Below are positions 38,519-48,020 of a DNA stretch of 48,092 nt, in pieces. The translations under genes and the position numbers were made by a program. The notes below the pieces were generated by a model that was not told the origin of the DNA, searched no databases, and worked only from the letters and a program-made list of their open reading frames with translations. The stretch spans positions 1 through 48,092 of the forward strand of contig NZ_JAAIJR010000033.1 in assembly GCF_010915725.1 (NCBI RefSeq). Direction: 5' to 3'. Position 1 is the stretch's first letter; the number at the start of each line of letters is the position of its first letter. This DNA comes from Thiorhodococcus mannitoliphagus. GTDB lineage: Bacteria > Pseudomonadota > Gammaproteobacteria > Chromatiales > Chromatiaceae.

Positions 38519-38725
38519 ATGATCACCGGTGTCGTGAAATGGTTCAATAACGCCAAGGGGTACGGCTTCGTGCAGCCCGACGGAAGGGAGGAGGACGTCT
38601 TCGTCCACTTTTCGTCGATCGACATGGAGGGCTACAAAACACTGCGAGAAGGACAAAAGGTCGAGTTCGAACTCAGCGAAGGCCCAAAAGGCTTACACGC
38701 CGCCAATGTGCATCGTGTGAGCTAA
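38519..38725 (+). CDS. Cold-shock domain protein (CspA/CspD family)
   Basis: A 68-residue OB-fold protein with RNP1 (KGYGFVQPD) and RNP2 (DVFVHFSSI) motifs. It binds single-stranded RNA or DNA and may melt RNA structure or inhibit replication, depending on the subgroup. GGAGGAG precedes the ATG. It lies divergent from clpS, the same position as cspD in many gammaproteobacteria, but the sequence alone does not separate CspA from CspD. Confidence 0.93.
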   Translation: MITGVVKWFNNAKGYGFVQPDGREEDVFVHFSSIDMEGYKTLREGQKVEFELSEGPKGLHAANVHRVS

Positions 38726-38796
38726 GGCGATTTCCGTCAAAGCACCGGCAGTCAGAGCGCCGCCAAAACGAACTTAGAATCGATCGGTAGGACCTC

Positions 38797-38830
38797 AGCG
38801 GCAGAGCCCTTGGCTCTGCCGCTTTCGTTT
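38797..38830. terminator. Strong hairpin terminator between csp and icd
   Basis: A perfect 12-bp stem (AGCGGCAGAGCC / GGCTCTGCCGCT) with a 3-nt loop, then TTCGTTT. It lies between two convergent genes and ends 4 bp before the icd stop. Confidence 0.8.
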
Positions 38831-38833
38831 GCC

Positions 38834-40093
38834 CTACGACATCTTGTCGACGACGGCCTCCCCGAAGCCGGAGCAGCTGAGCTTGGTCGCACCGTCCATC
38901 AGACGGTGCAGATCGTAGGTCACGGTCTTGGCGGCGATTGCGCCCTCGACACCCTTGATGACCAGATCGGCGGCCTCGGCCCAGCCCATGTGGCGCAGCA
39001 TCATCTCCGCCGAGAGGATGAGCGAGCTGGGATTGACCTGATCCTTGCCGGCGTATTTGGGTGCCGTGCCGTGCGTTGCCTCGAACATGGCGACGCTGTC
39101 CGAGATGTTCGCGCCCGGCGCCATGCCGATGCCCCCGACCTGCGCGGCGAGCGCATCCGAGATGTAGTCACCGTTCAAGTTCAGGGTCGCGATCACCGCG
39201 TACTCCTTAGGGCGCAGCAGGATCTGCTGCAGGAAGGCGTCGGCGATCACATCCTTGACGACGATGTCGCGGCCGGTCTTGGGGTTCTTGAAGGTACACC
39301 AGGGACCGCCTTCCAGCTCGGTCGCGCCGAACTCGGACTTCGCCAGCTCATAGCCCCATTGTTTGAAGGCACCCTCGGTGAATTTCATGATGTTGCCCTT
39401 GTGAACCAGGGTCACCGAGGGCCGGTCATTGTCGATCGCGTACTGGATCGCCTTGCGCACCAGACGATGCGTCCCTTCCTCTGAGACGGGCTTGATACCA
39501 ATACCCGAGGTCTCCGGGAAGCGGATCTTGGTGACGCCCATCTCCTTTTGGAGAAAGTCGATGATCTTCTTCGCCTCGGGGGTGCCTTCCTGCCACTCGA
39601 TGCCGGCATAGATGTCTTCCGAGTTCTCGCGGAAGATCACCATATCCGTGTGCTCGGGCTCTTTGAGCGGGCTCGGTGTCCCACTGAAGTAGCGCACCGG
39701 GCGCAGACAGACGTAAAGATCAAGCTCCTGGCGCAGCTTGACGTTGAGCGAGCGGATACCACCGCCGACGGGCGTGGTCAGAGGCCCCTTGATCGAAACG
39801 ACGAAATCCTTGACGGCCTCGAGCGTCTCGTCAGGCAGCCAGACGTCCTCGCCATAGGTCCGCGTCGATTTCTCCCCGGCGTAGATCTCCATCCACTGGA
39901 TCTCGCGCTTGCCGCCATAGGCTTTGGCGACGGCGGCATCCGTCACAGCACGCATCACCGGAGTGATGTCGACCCCGATGCCGTCGCCCTCGATGTAGGG
40001 GATGATGGGCTTGTCGGGGACGTTGAGCGAGAAATCATCGTTGACGCTAATCTTCTCGCCGGAAGCAGGAACTTGGATCTTGTCGTACGGCAT
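38834..40093 (-). CDS. icd: NADP-dependent isocitrate dehydrogenase
   Basis: A 419-residue Icd of the E. coli type: isocitrate to 2-oxoglutarate plus NADPH. The substrate loop [12 protein letters not shown] holds Ser115, the equivalent of the AceK-phosphorylated serine. The NADP-selecting Lys-Tyr follows HGTAP ([11 protein letters not shown]). It competes with aceA (46016) for isocitrate. aceK is not in the window. Confidence 0.97.
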   Translation of the reverse strand: MPYDKIQVPASGEKISVNDDFSLNVPDKPIIPYIEGDGIGVDITPVMRAVTDAAVAKAYGGKREIQWMEIYAGEKSTRTYGEDVWLPDETLEAVKDFVVSIKGPLTTPVGGGIRSLNVKLRQELDLYVCLRPVRYFSGTPSPLKEPEHTDMVIFRENSEDIYAGIEWQEGTPEAKKIIDFLQKEMGVTKIRFPETSGIGIKPVSEEGTHRLVRKAIQYAIDNDRPSVTLVHKGNIMKFTEGAFKQWGYELAKSEFGATELEGGPWCTFKNPKTGRDIVVKDVIADAFLQQILLRPKEYAVIATLNLNGDYISDALAAQVGGIGMAPGANISDSVAMFEATHGTAPKYAGKDQVNPSSLILSAEMMLRHMGWAEAADLVIKGVEGAIAAKTVTYDLHRLMDGATKLSCSGFGEAVVDKMS

Positions 40094-40231
40094 GGGCGGT
40101 ATTCTCTTCGGTCACTAAAATACGCCAATGCTATCATTTCTGATTTGCATTGCGCAGGCGCTCTTGCTTGCCCGACCTGCCCGCGACAACCACTCGAGTG
40201 ACACACCCCTGCCCGCTCTGGTCGCGCTGCG

Positions 40232-40407
40232 GGTTCTAGGAGCCTGTCCGACTTAGGATGAATCGGCTGCGGAATCGGGAGAACGGTCCCTTTCGCCCCG
40301 CTTTTTCGTTACATAGAACCACTATGCGCCTCAAAACCGGAACGAAATGGCCTCGCTCTCCCACTTCCTCGCTTCGATCCCCCCAAGTCGGACAGGCTCC
40401 TAGGGAC
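40232..40407. mobile_element. MITE-like element with CTAG target duplication
   Basis: Perfect inverted ends (GGAGCCTGTCCGACTT, 40239-40254; complement 40385-40400) are flanked on both sides by CTAG, a YTAR-type 4-bp target as used by IS5 relatives. The interior is only about 130 bp and non-coding. The ends resemble those of the element at 4201-4310 (GAGGCTGTCTGAA) but are not the same. Boundaries of the element itself are about 40236-40403. Confidence 0.65.
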
Positions 40408-40516
40408 GCCCGCGCGACTGAGTGCCTCTATCGAATCTTCCGATCGTTCTGATAGAAACTCCAGATTGGCGCATTGACCGCGCCCTTTATAGGGTTGGGT
40501 CTGTGCATTGGCTCAT

Positions 40517-40538
40517 TCGCAAATGCTTATATTTGCGA
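40517..40538. promoter_or_regulatory. 22-bp palindrome upstream of the cytochrome c peroxidase gene
   Basis: TCGCAAAT-N6-ATTTGCGA is a perfect 8-bp inverted repeat 43 bp before the start codon. It is well placed to be an operator for a dimeric regulator. It does not match the FNR box (TTGAT-N4-ATCAA). The regulator is unknown. Confidence 0.55.
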
Positions 40539-40581
40539 CTCTGCGATGTGCGAATCACCACTCTAAAAAGGAGATCCCCCG

Positions 40582-41622
40582 ATGAGAGCGTCCGCTCTTG
40601 CCTTGGCCAGCACGGCCTTGATCGCTGCCTCGGTTTCCGCTTCGGATGAAGCGCTGCGCCAAAAGGCGACCGAGGCCGGTTTGCAGGCATTGCCCACAGA
40701 GCTGCAGCAGCCGGCCAACAACCCCGTTACCCCAGAGAAGATCGAACTGGGCTGGATGCTCTTCTTCGATCCGCGCATCTCGGCTAGCGGTATCATCAGC
40801 TGCAATACCTGCCACAACCTGGGTACCGGCGGAGATGACAATCTCCCGACATCCGTGGGCCATGGCTGGCAGAAGGGGCCGCGCAATGCCCCGACTGTTT
40901 TCAATGCGGTCTTCAATGTTGCGCAGTTCTGGGACGGTCGTGCCGAAGATCTCAAGGAGCAGGCCAAGGGGCCGGTTCAGGCCGGGGTGGAGATGGCGAA
41001 CAAACCCGAGCAGGTCGTGACCACGCTGAAGAGCATGCCTGAGTATGTGGAGCGTTTCGGCACGGCATTCTCAGGTGAAGCGGATCCAGTGACCTTCGAC
41101 AACATGGCCAAGGCGATCGAGGCCTTCGAGGTCACCTTGGTGACGCCCAATGCACCCTTCGATAAGTTCATGGCGGGTGACGACGCGGCCATGACGGACG
41201 AGCAGAAAGAGGGCCTCTCCCTATTCGTCGATCGCGGCTGCGCCTCCTGTCATAGCGGCGTCAACGTGGGCGGGCAGAGCTATTTCCCCTTCGGTCTGAT
41301 CAAGCGACCGGGCGCGGACATTCTCCCGCCGGACGACAAGGGCCGCTTCCAGGTCACGCACTCGGCCTCAGATGAGTACGTCTTCCGCGCTGCGCCGCTG
41401 CGCAACGTCGCCGTCACGGCACCCTACTTCCACTCGGGTCAGGTCTGGGACCTGACGCAGGCGGTTGCCGTCATGGGTACGGCTCAGCTCGGCACCGAGA
41501 TCAATGACGAAGAGGCAGCAAAGATCGTCGCCTTCCTGCAGTCTCTCACGGGCGATGTTCCCACTGTCCAGTACCCCGTCCTCCCCGCTGAGACCCGCGA
41601 TACACCCCGCCCGCAGCTCTGA
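40582..41622 (+). CDS. ccpA: Di-haem cytochrome c peroxidase
   Basis: A 346-residue periplasmic enzyme that reduces hydrogen peroxide with electrons from small cytochromes or related carriers. A signal peptide (1-20, cleaved after ASA) is followed by two c-type haem sites: Cys74-x-x-Cys77-His78 (low-potential) and Cys220-x-x-Cys223-His224 (high-potential). The GPRNAPTVFNAVFNVAQFWDGRA block is typical of the MauG/CcpA family and length is normal. AAAAGGAG precedes the ATG. It may draw electrons from the photosynthetic chain, for example HiPIP or cytochrome c; that is inference. Confidence 0.93.
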   Translation: MRASALALASTALIAASVSASDEALRQKATEAGLQALPTELQQPANNPVTPEKIELGWMLFFDPRISASGIISCNTCHNLGTGGDDNLPTSVGHGWQKGPRNAPTVFNAVFNVAQFWDGRAEDLKEQAKGPVQAGVEMANKPEQVVTTLKSMPEYVERFGTAFSGEADPVTFDNMAKAIEAFEVTLVTPNAPFDKFMAGDDAAMTDEQKEGLSLFVDRGCASCHSGVNVGGQSYFPFGLIKRPGADILPPDDKGRFQVTHSASDEYVFRAAPLRNVAVTAPYFHSGQVWDLTQAVAVMGTAQLGTEINDEEAAKIVAFLQSLTGDVPTVQYPVLPAETRDTPRPQL

Positions 41623-41629
41623 AACCTCA

Positions 41630-41657
41630 CCCCCGGCCAGCGACCGCTGGCCGGGGG
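41630..41657. terminator. GC-rich hairpin between convergent ccpA and the GGDEF-EAL gene
   Basis: A perfect 13-bp stem (CCCCCGGCCAGCG / CGCTGGCCGGGGG) with a 2-nt spacer lies just after both stop codons. It has no T-tract but very high stability. Confidence 0.6.
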
Positions 41658-44600
41658 CTACCAGACCCGCGCCAGATCCTCGATCGGCGCGGGTCTGCCG
41701 AACAGATAGCCCTGGAAGCCGTGGCAGCCGTTCTTGAGCAGGAAGTCGCGCTGCGCCTCGGTCTCGACGCCCTCGGCGATGATCTCCAGCCCCAGCGACC
41801 GGCTCATGGCGAGGATGGCCGCGACGATGGCGGCGTCGTTGGGATCGGTGGTGACGTCGCGGACGAAGGCCTGGTCGATCTTGAGCTGATCGAAGGGCAG
41901 GCGTTTGAGATAGGAGAGCGACGAGAAGCCCGTGCCGAAATCATCCAGGGAGAAGCTCACGCCCAGCTTGCGCAGCTGCTGCATCTGCTCGTCGACCTGG
42001 TCGGTATTGACGAGAAAGGCGCTCTCGGTCAGCTCGAGCTTGAGGCGCTTTGGGTTGGCGCCTGAGTTGAGGAGGCAGCCTTTTACCTCATGGACGAAGT
42101 CGGGCTGACGCAGTTGGCTGGCACTGACATTGATGGCGAGTTGAAGCTTGCGCGTCTCTGTGCGTGCCTCCCAAGCCTTGAGCTGGCGGCAGGCCTCGCG
42201 GACGACCCATTGCCCCAATCCAACAATGAGGCCGGTCTCCTCTGCGAGCGGGATGAATTGCATGGGCGGGATCAAGGTGTCCATTGCACGACTGTGCCAG
42301 CGTAACAAGGCCTCGGCCCCGATGTAGTGCCCGTACTGATTGATTTGCGGCTGGAAGTAGAGTCTCAACTCTCCTTCTTGCAGCGCCCGCCGTAGCGCCT
42401 GCTCCAGCGCGAGACGCGATTCGATGGCGCTCTGCATCTCGGGGCTGAAGAAGCGCACGGTGTTACGCCCTGCGTCCTTCGCTTGATAGAGCGCTACGTC
42501 GGACTGTTTGAGCAGGGTCTCGATGGACTCCTCTTGACCGCGGAAGAGGGCGACACCGATGCTCGGCGTGCAATGGTGCAAGGGCTCGCCCGGCACCACG
42601 TCGTAAGGCTCGTTGAGCGCGTTGCGGATCTTCTCGGCCACCAGCTCGGCCTCGGTCGCGGCCTTCTCTTCCTCGTGGGCCAACTCCTCCAGCAAGATCA
42701 CGTACTCGTCGCCGCCAAGGCGCGAGACGGTGTCAAGCTCGCGCAGGGCGCGGGTGATGCGCTGCGCGACCTCCACTAGCAGCCGGTCGCCCGCGTCGTG
42801 GCCCCTGGTGTCGTTCAATGCCTTGAAGTGATCCAGGTCCAGCATCAGCAGTGCGCCGTAGCGCTGGTTGCGGCTGCTGGCGACCAGCGCCTGGCCAAGT
42901 CGATCGAGCAGCAGCCTGCGGTTGGGGAGGCCGGTCAGGGCGTCGAAATAGGCAAGGCTGCGGATCTGCGCCTCGTCCTCCTTGCGGGCTTGGATGTCGC
43001 TGACGGTGACACGGCGCCCCTGATAGTCGCCGTCGTCGCTAAAGACGGGGCGGCAGCGATGATTGACCCAGAGGGTGCTGCCGTCCTTCTTGAGGATGCG
43101 CAGCTCGACCTCGCTGATGTCTTTATGGCCGCAGGTTTCCGCGTGCGTCGGCAGGTGAGCCTGCCAAACCGCGTGATCCTCGGGAGAGACGATGGCGTCC
43201 AGCAAGCCGGGGTTGGCGTAGAAGTCGGCGACGCTGTAGCCGGTAAAGCGCTCGGCCGACGGGCTCATGTAGCAGAAGCGCCCGTCGGGCAGGGTCCAGT
43301 ACTCCCAGTCGTAGGTGCAGTCGACCATGGTGTGGAATTTGGCTTCGCTTGCGCGCAGCGCGGCCTCTTTGCGAAGCTCTTCGGTGATGTCCATGCAGAG
43401 GCCAACCAGCGCCACGGGCTCGCCGCTGGTGTCGCGCTTGACGCACTTGATGACGCGCAGGTCGTGCAACTGTCCGTCGGCGAACGGCAGTCGCTGCTGG
43501 GTCACGACCGCCCCGGATTCGGCCATGGCCTGCGCGTCGGACGCGCGCTGCTCGGCGTCGAAGGGCGCTGGAATGAGATCGCTGTAATGGTGGGCCGCGA
43601 GCCAATCTTCCTCGCTGATGCCCATGGCGTCGCACAGGGTGCGGTTGACGAACTCCAGTGCTCCGGATGGCGATAGCATCCAGATCCCGATGGGGGTGTA
43701 ATCGAGGAGCAGCTGGAGACGCTCGCGATGCCTCGCCAGCGCCTGCTCGTTGCGCTTGCGCTCGCCGATATCGAGGCTGAAGCCGAGGGTGCCGAGCGGC
43801 GCGTCTTGCGCATCGACGACCGGTGCCTTGCAGGTCTCCCGCCACTGCAGTTCGCCTGCCTCTGTGCTCGACTCTTCGCGCGCTGTCATCGCGCGGCCTC
43901 TCAGCAGTGCCTGCTCTTCGGCGCGATTGCGCTCGGCAACCTCGCGTGGATAGAGGTCGAAGTCGGTCTTGCCGATCAGTTCGGCCGGGCTGGCCGCACC
44001 GACCGCGTCGGCGAGGGCGCGATTGACCACTAGGAGCCTTCCCTCGGTGTCCTTGAGCCAGACGGCGAAGGGCAGATTGTCCAATAAGGTTTGCTGATAG
44101 GTGGTCTCGCTGGCCGAAGGTTTCCGAGCCATGCGGGCCGCCGTGATGTCCAAGCAGGAGCCGACGTAGCCCATGAGGCGCCCCTCGCTGTCGAAGCTCG
44201 GGATAGTGTGGCTCTGGAGCCAGCGATACTCGCCGTCATGGCGTCTCAGTCGGCATTCCACAATGAGCGGGGCGCGTCGCTCGCAGGCATGGTGGCAGGC
44301 GGAGAGGCAGTGCTGGCGATCTTCCGGATGGATCGCCTCCATCCATCCCTGTCCGCGCTCTTGCTCGAGTGAGCGGCCAGTGAACTCCAGCCAGGCAGGG
44401 CTGAAGAAGTCGCCGTTCATGGTGGCGTCCGCGGCCCAGATCAGCGCGGGGTCGGCGTGGAGCAGGGGCCAGGACCGCAAGGTGCGCTCGATGGTTTGCA
44501 CCTGACTTGGGGTCCGCTCGGTGATGTCGATACCCGTGCTCAGCATGCCCACGACGCATCCAGTGGCATCGATCTGGGGGCTGTTGTGCCAGGCAACGAT

Positions 44601-44936
44601 GCGTGTCTCGCCCGTCCCTGTCATGATCGGGACGAGCGAATAGGCGTGTCCGTCGATCCGGTTGCACAGCGCCGCGCGTAGGATCTGGCGGGCTGCCTCG
44701 GGGTCTGCGTCCGGTGGCAGGCAGTGCCTGACCCAGTTGCGGCCGATCAGCTCAGTCTCAGGTTGGCCTAATAGCTGACAGCCCTTGCGATTGATGCATC
44801 GGATGCGGCCTTGGGTATCCAAGGCCAAGATGATCGCCTCGCCCAAGAGGTCTCCGCAGTGAAGAGAGTAGGGGGCCGCCGCTGCATCTTTGGCGGGCTC
44901 CAGTTCGCTGCCCGAGGTCATGTCCTTGCTTTCCAT
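41658..44936 (-). CDS. Multi-PAS GGDEF-EAL cyclic-di-GMP protein
   Basis: About 1092 residues from the ATG at 44936. Four or five PAS/PAC sensor domains (each ending in motifs such as GMLSTGIDITER or GTLGFSLDIGERKR) occupy the first two thirds. Then comes a GGDEF domain with SRLGGDEYVILLEE (GGDEY, an accepted variant) and an EAL domain with EALLRW and LDDFGTGFSSLSYL. It can both make and break c-di-GMP or may be active in only one direction. No membrane segment is visible, so it is probably cytoplasmic. It lies apart from the chemotaxis genes; the signals sensed by the PAS domains are unknown. Confidence 0.92.
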   Translation of the reverse strand: MESKDMTSGSELEPAKDAAAAPYSLHCGDLLGEAIILALDTQGRIRCINRKGCQLLGQPETELIGRNWVRHCLPPDADPEAARQILRAALCNRIDGHAYSLVPIMTGTGETRIVAWHNSPQIDATGCVVGMLSTGIDITERTPSQVQTIERTLRSWPLLHADPALIWAADATMNGDFFSPAWLEFTGRSLEQERGQGWMEAIHPEDRQHCLSACHHACERRAPLIVECRLRRHDGEYRWLQSHTIPSFDSEGRLMGYVGSCLDITAARMARKPSASETTYQQTLLDNLPFAVWLKDTEGRLLVVNRALADAVGAASPAELIGKTDFDLYPREVAERNRAEEQALLRGRAMTAREESSTEAGELQWRETCKAPVVDAQDAPLGTLGFSLDIGERKRNEQALARHRERLQLLLDYTPIGIWMLSPSGALEFVNRTLCDAMGISEEDWLAAHHYSDLIPAPFDAEQRASDAQAMAESGAVVTQQRLPFADGQLHDLRVIKCVKRDTSGEPVALVGLCMDITEELRKEAALRASEAKFHTMVDCTYDWEYWTLPDGRFCYMSPSAERFTGYSVADFYANPGLLDAIVSPEDHAVWQAHLPTHAETCGHKDISEVELRILKKDGSTLWVNHRCRPVFSDDGDYQGRRVTVSDIQARKEDEAQIRSLAYFDALTGLPNRRLLLDRLGQALVASSRNQRYGALLMLDLDHFKALNDTRGHDAGDRLLVEVAQRITRALRELDTVSRLGGDEYVILLEELAHEEEKAATEAELVAEKIRNALNEPYDVVPGEPLHHCTPSIGVALFRGQEESIETLLKQSDVALYQAKDAGRNTVRFFSPEMQSAIESRLALEQALRRALQEGELRLYFQPQINQYGHYIGAEALLRWHSRAMDTLIPPMQFIPLAEETGLIVGLGQWVVREACRQLKAWEARTETRKLQLAINVSASQLRQPDFVHEVKGCLLNSGANPKRLKLELTESAFLVNTDQVDEQMQQLRKLGVSFSLDDFGTGFSSLSYLKRLPFDQLKIDQAFVRDVTTDPNDAAIVAAILAMSRSLGLEIIAEGVETEAQRDFLLKNGCHGFQGYLFGRPAPIEDLARVW

Positions 44937-45078
44937 TCCGTTCCGCGCTTTGGCCCCAGTATCGGAGGCGTGGACGGGAAAATCTAGTCCTTGAGCTCGG
45001 TGCGTGCATCTCAAGCCGGGCGCGGGGCATCTTGATCCACGCTCGCTTGGGGTCGCGGTGCTCCAGGGCGCCTGTCAA

Positions 45079-45729
45079 TCAAGGCGCTAGCCGCTCAATC
45101 GACCATTCGTCGGCGCGGTCGTCGCTCCTGATGTAGCGGAAGCGGTCATGCAGGCGGCTCTCGCGGCCTTGCCAGAATTCGATCATCCGCGGAATCACGC
45201 GATAGCCACCCCAGAAATCCGGAAGCGGGATCTCGCCTTTGGCGAACTTGCGGGCCATTTCCGCCACCTTGCCCTCGAGGATGGAGCGCGAGCTGATCAC
45301 CTGGCTCTGCGGCGATGACCAGGCGCCGATCTGACTGCCGCGCGGGCGGGTCGCGAAGTAGCTGAGCGACTCTGTGGTCGAGATGCGCTCAGCCCGCCCC
45401 GTGATCTGCACCTGCCTGGCAAGTGCGACCCAGGGAAAGAGCAGGGCGACCCGAGGATTCTGCTCGATCTCCTTGGCTTTGCGGCTCTCATAGTTGGTGA
45501 AGAAGACGAAGCCGCGCGCGTCATAAAGCTTCAGCAGCACGGTTCGCGCCGATGGCTGGCCGTCGGCATCCACGGTGCAGAGCGTCATGCCGTTCGGCTC
45601 TGGCAGGTCGGTGCTCAGTGCCAGCTCGTACCAGTCTTGGAACTGTTCGATCGGGCTGGGGCTTAGCTCGTGATGGGCGAGGCCGTGCTCCATGAGCGCG
45701 CGTCTCAGCTCGGCTGGGTTGGCGTTCAT
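45079..45729 (-). CDS. pdxH: Pyridoxamine/pyridoxine 5'-phosphate oxidase
   Basis: A 216-residue FMN enzyme that forms pyridoxal 5'-phosphate. Family blocks: EPNGMTLCTVDADGQPSARTV, FFTNYESRKA, LPDFWGGYRVIP and the C-terminal EFWQGRESRLHDRFRY in part. The ATG at 45729 fits the family; an upstream in-frame start adds unconserved residues. It is divergent from aceA. Confidence 0.96.
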   Translation of the reverse strand: MNANPAELRRALMEHGLAHHELSPSPIEQFQDWYELALSTDLPEPNGMTLCTVDADGQPSARTVLLKLYDARGFVFFTNYESRKAKEIEQNPRVALLFPWVALARQVQITGRAERISTTESLSYFATRPRGSQIGAWSSPQSQVISSRSILEGKVAEMARKFAKGEIPLPDFWGGYRVIPRMIEFWQGRESRLHDRFRYIRSDDRADEWSIERLAP

Positions 45730-45815
45730 GCCGACTCTCGCGCAGCGGTGGTGCGCAGAGGTGGCTGAGCGCACTCAATCATGCAGTACCTAAGATCAAG
45801 ATTATTCATTGAAAA

Positions 45816-45844
45816 TTGTCAATAGCAATAGAGAAAATTAGGAT
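45816..45844 (+). promoter_or_regulatory. Probable sigma-70 promoter of aceA
   Basis: TTGTCA, 17 bp, TAGGAT lie in an AT-rich island between pdxH and aceA. The leader to the aceA start would be about 165 nt. An inverted pair GTCAAT...ATTGAC overlaps the promoter and could be an operator. Confidence 0.5.
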
Positions 45845-46015
45845 AATTGACTCGTCAAATGCTCACGCTCTAGGTAGGTTTTTGCGCCAAGACCAAGTTA
45901 CATGGTCAATCACCCGCTGTCTCGCTGTCGTTCAGAAGCCACTGAGACCCGGTACCTAGAGCCGGAAAGACGGGCAAGCGCGGCCCCAAATATAACCACG
46001 AGAGGAGCATTGCAA

Positions 46016-47320
46016 ATGACCCGCCAAGATCAAATCAAGGCCATCGAACAGGATTGGGCAGAAAATCCCCGCTGGACCGACGTGAGTCGCGGCTACTCCG
46101 CCGCCGACGTGGTGAGACTGCGCGGCTCGGTTCAGCCGGAGCACACCTATGCCAAACGCGGCGCCGAGAAGCTGTGGAAGCTGGTTCGCGGCGATGCCAA
46201 GAAGGGCTACGTGAACTGCATGGGCGCCATCACCGGCGGTCAGGCCATGCAGCAGGCCAAGGCCGGTATCGAGGCCATCTATCTTTCCGGCTGGCAGGTC
46301 GCGGCCGACGGCAATACCTCCGAGACCATGTACCCGGACCAGTCGCTCTATGCTTACGACTCGGTCCCGACCATGGTGCGGCGTATCAACAACACCTTCA
46401 AGCGCGCCGACGAGATCCAGTGGGCCAAGGGCATCGAGCCCGGTGAAGAGGGCTTCGTCGACTACTTCCTGCCGATCGTAGCGGATGCCGAGGCCGGCTT
46501 CGGCGGTGTGCTCAACGCCTTCGAGCTGATGAAGAACATGATTGGCGCCGGCGCCTCCGGCGTGCACTTCGAAGACCAGCTCGCCGCCGTCAAGAAGTGC
46601 GGCCACATGGGCGGTAAAGTGCTGGTCCCGACCCGCGAGGCGGTGCAAAAGCTGGTCGCCGCGCGCCTGGCCTCAGATGTCATGGGCGTGCCGACCCTGC
46701 TGCTCGCCCGCACCGACGCCGAGGCCGCCAACCTCCTGACCAGCGACGTTGACGACAACGATCGCCCCTTCGTCACCGGCGCCCGCAGCGATGACGGCTT
46801 CTACCGCGTCAAGAACGGCCTGGAGCAGGCCATCAGCCGCGGTCTGGCCTATGCGCCCTACGCCGACCTGGTGTGGTGCGAGACCGGCACGCCGGACCTC
46901 GGCTTCGCCCGTGAGTTCGCCCAGGCGGTGCTCGCGCAGAATCCGAATAAGCTCCTGGCCTACAACTGCTCGCCCTCCTTCAACTGGAAGAAGAACCTGG
47001 ACGACAGCACCATCGCCCGCTTCCAGGACGAGCTGGCGGACATGGGCTACAAGTACCAGTTCATCACCCTGGCCGGGATCCACAACATGTGGTTCAACAT
47101 GTTCGACCTGGCCTACGACTACGCCCGCGGCGAGGGTATGCGTCACTACGTCGAAAAGGTCCAGGCGCCGGAGTTCGAGGCGCGCGAGAAGGGCTACACC
47201 TTCGTCTCCCACCAGCAGGAGGTGGGTGCCGGCTACTTCGACGATGTCACCACCGTCATCCAGGGCGGCACTTCCTCGGTCACGGCGCTGACCGGCTCGA
47301 CCGAAGAGGAGCAGTTCTAG
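46016..47320 (+). CDS. aceA: Isocitrate lyase
   Basis: A 434-residue isocitrate lyase, first enzyme of the glyoxylate shunt: isocitrate to glyoxylate and succinate. Catalytic Cys195 lies in [11 protein letters not shown]; the [16 protein letters not shown] and [13 protein letters not shown] blocks are typical. GAGGAG stands nine bases before ATG 46016; the longer upstream reading is unconserved. aceB is not adjacent. Malate synthase must be elsewhere if the shunt is complete. Confidence 0.97.
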   Translation: MTRQDQIKAIEQDWAENPRWTDVSRGYSAADVVRLRGSVQPEHTYAKRGAEKLWKLVRGDAKKGYVNCMGAITGGQAMQQAKAGIEAIYLSGWQVAADGNTSETMYPDQSLYAYDSVPTMVRRINNTFKRADEIQWAKGIEPGEEGFVDYFLPIVADAEAGFGGVLNAFELMKNMIGAGASGVHFEDQLAAVKKCGHMGGKVLVPTREAVQKLVAARLASDVMGVPTLLLARTDAEAANLLTSDVDDNDRPFVTGARSDDGFYRVKNGLEQAISRGLAYAPYADLVWCETGTPDLGFAREFAQAVLAQNPNKLLAYNCSPSFNWKKNLDDSTIARFQDELADMGYKYQFITLAGIHNMWFNMFDLAYDYARGEGMRHYVEKVQAPEFEAREKGYTFVSHQQEVGAGYFDDVTTVIQGGTSSVTALTGSTEEEQF

Positions 47321-47444
47321 TCGCGTCGACGGGCGGCCCTGGGCCCCCCGCGCCGTGTTCGGAGACTCGCTTGTAATCGCCTCTCCCTCTGCTAGCTTTG
47401 ATGTGCCCTACCATTTCAAATCAAAGGTATAAGAGAGGTGTTTT

Positions 47445-47981
47445 ATGGTCCGCGCCCACATTCGAGGTTTCGCCGCGATCACGCTTCTGACGCTTTTGTC
47501 GGCCACGCTCGTCGTGGATGCTCAGCCGCCACGACGGCCCTGGAACGATCAGCCTTGGGAGCTGCCCAAGGCGCGCGGTCAATCGGTTGCGATCGCACTC
47601 AAGACGGACCCGCTCGAGGATCCCGAGGCAGCCTGCGTTGCGCTGCAGATTGGCATGAACCTGATGATGAGCACCCTGAGCGTGAATGGCGCCAGCGTCG
47701 ATGTCGAACCTGCACGGGACGTGACGCTGTTTCCGACCCTGGGCGGAGTCGAGCTGGTCAATCCGGCAAATGACTTCAGCGCGACGGACTGCATGACCCA
47801 ATCCGGGCCCATGCCGTTGAGCGATATCTTGGCCGGCTATACGGGACTGGGTGGTCGGGTGCTCGTTTGCGGGCTCTGCGCCGCCGCGCGGGGCATTACG
47901 GCGCCGACCGATGGCGCCATCGGCAACGCCCAGCAGGTGCATGAGCTGTTCCTCTACTCCGATAAGGTCATCGACTTCTAG
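47445..47981 (+). CDS. Secreted DsrE-like protein
   Basis: A 178-residue protein with an N-terminal signal peptide (about 1-26, cleaved near VDA). The rest resembles the DsrE/DsrF-like fold: an opening strand AIALKTDPLEDPEAACVALQIG, the LGGRVLVCGLCAAARGI block with Cys142-x-x-Cys145, and HELFLYSDKVIDF at the end. DsrE-type proteins handle sulfur in sulfur oxidisers, normally in the cytoplasm as part of DsrEFH; periplasmic members are of unknown function. Extra Cys64 and Cys116 are present. AGAGAGG lies before the ATG. It stands alone, downstream of aceA with a 124-bp gap. Confidence 0.72.
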   Translation: MVRAHIRGFAAITLLTLLSATLVVDAQPPRRPWNDQPWELPKARGQSVAIALKTDPLEDPEAACVALQIGMNLMMSTLSVNGASVDVEPARDVTLFPTLGGVELVNPANDFSATDCMTQSGPMPLSDILAGYTGLGGRVLVCGLCAAARGITAPTDGAIGNAQQVHELFLYSDKVIDF

Positions 47982-48020
47982 CCGTGAAGGGGTGCGCCAG
48001 CTGCCAGTTGTCAAGGCTAA

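Noticed and set aside
40517-40538. FNR-type box before ccpA
   Set aside because: The palindrome lacks TTGAT/ATCAA half-sites, so it is kept only as an unassigned operator candidate.
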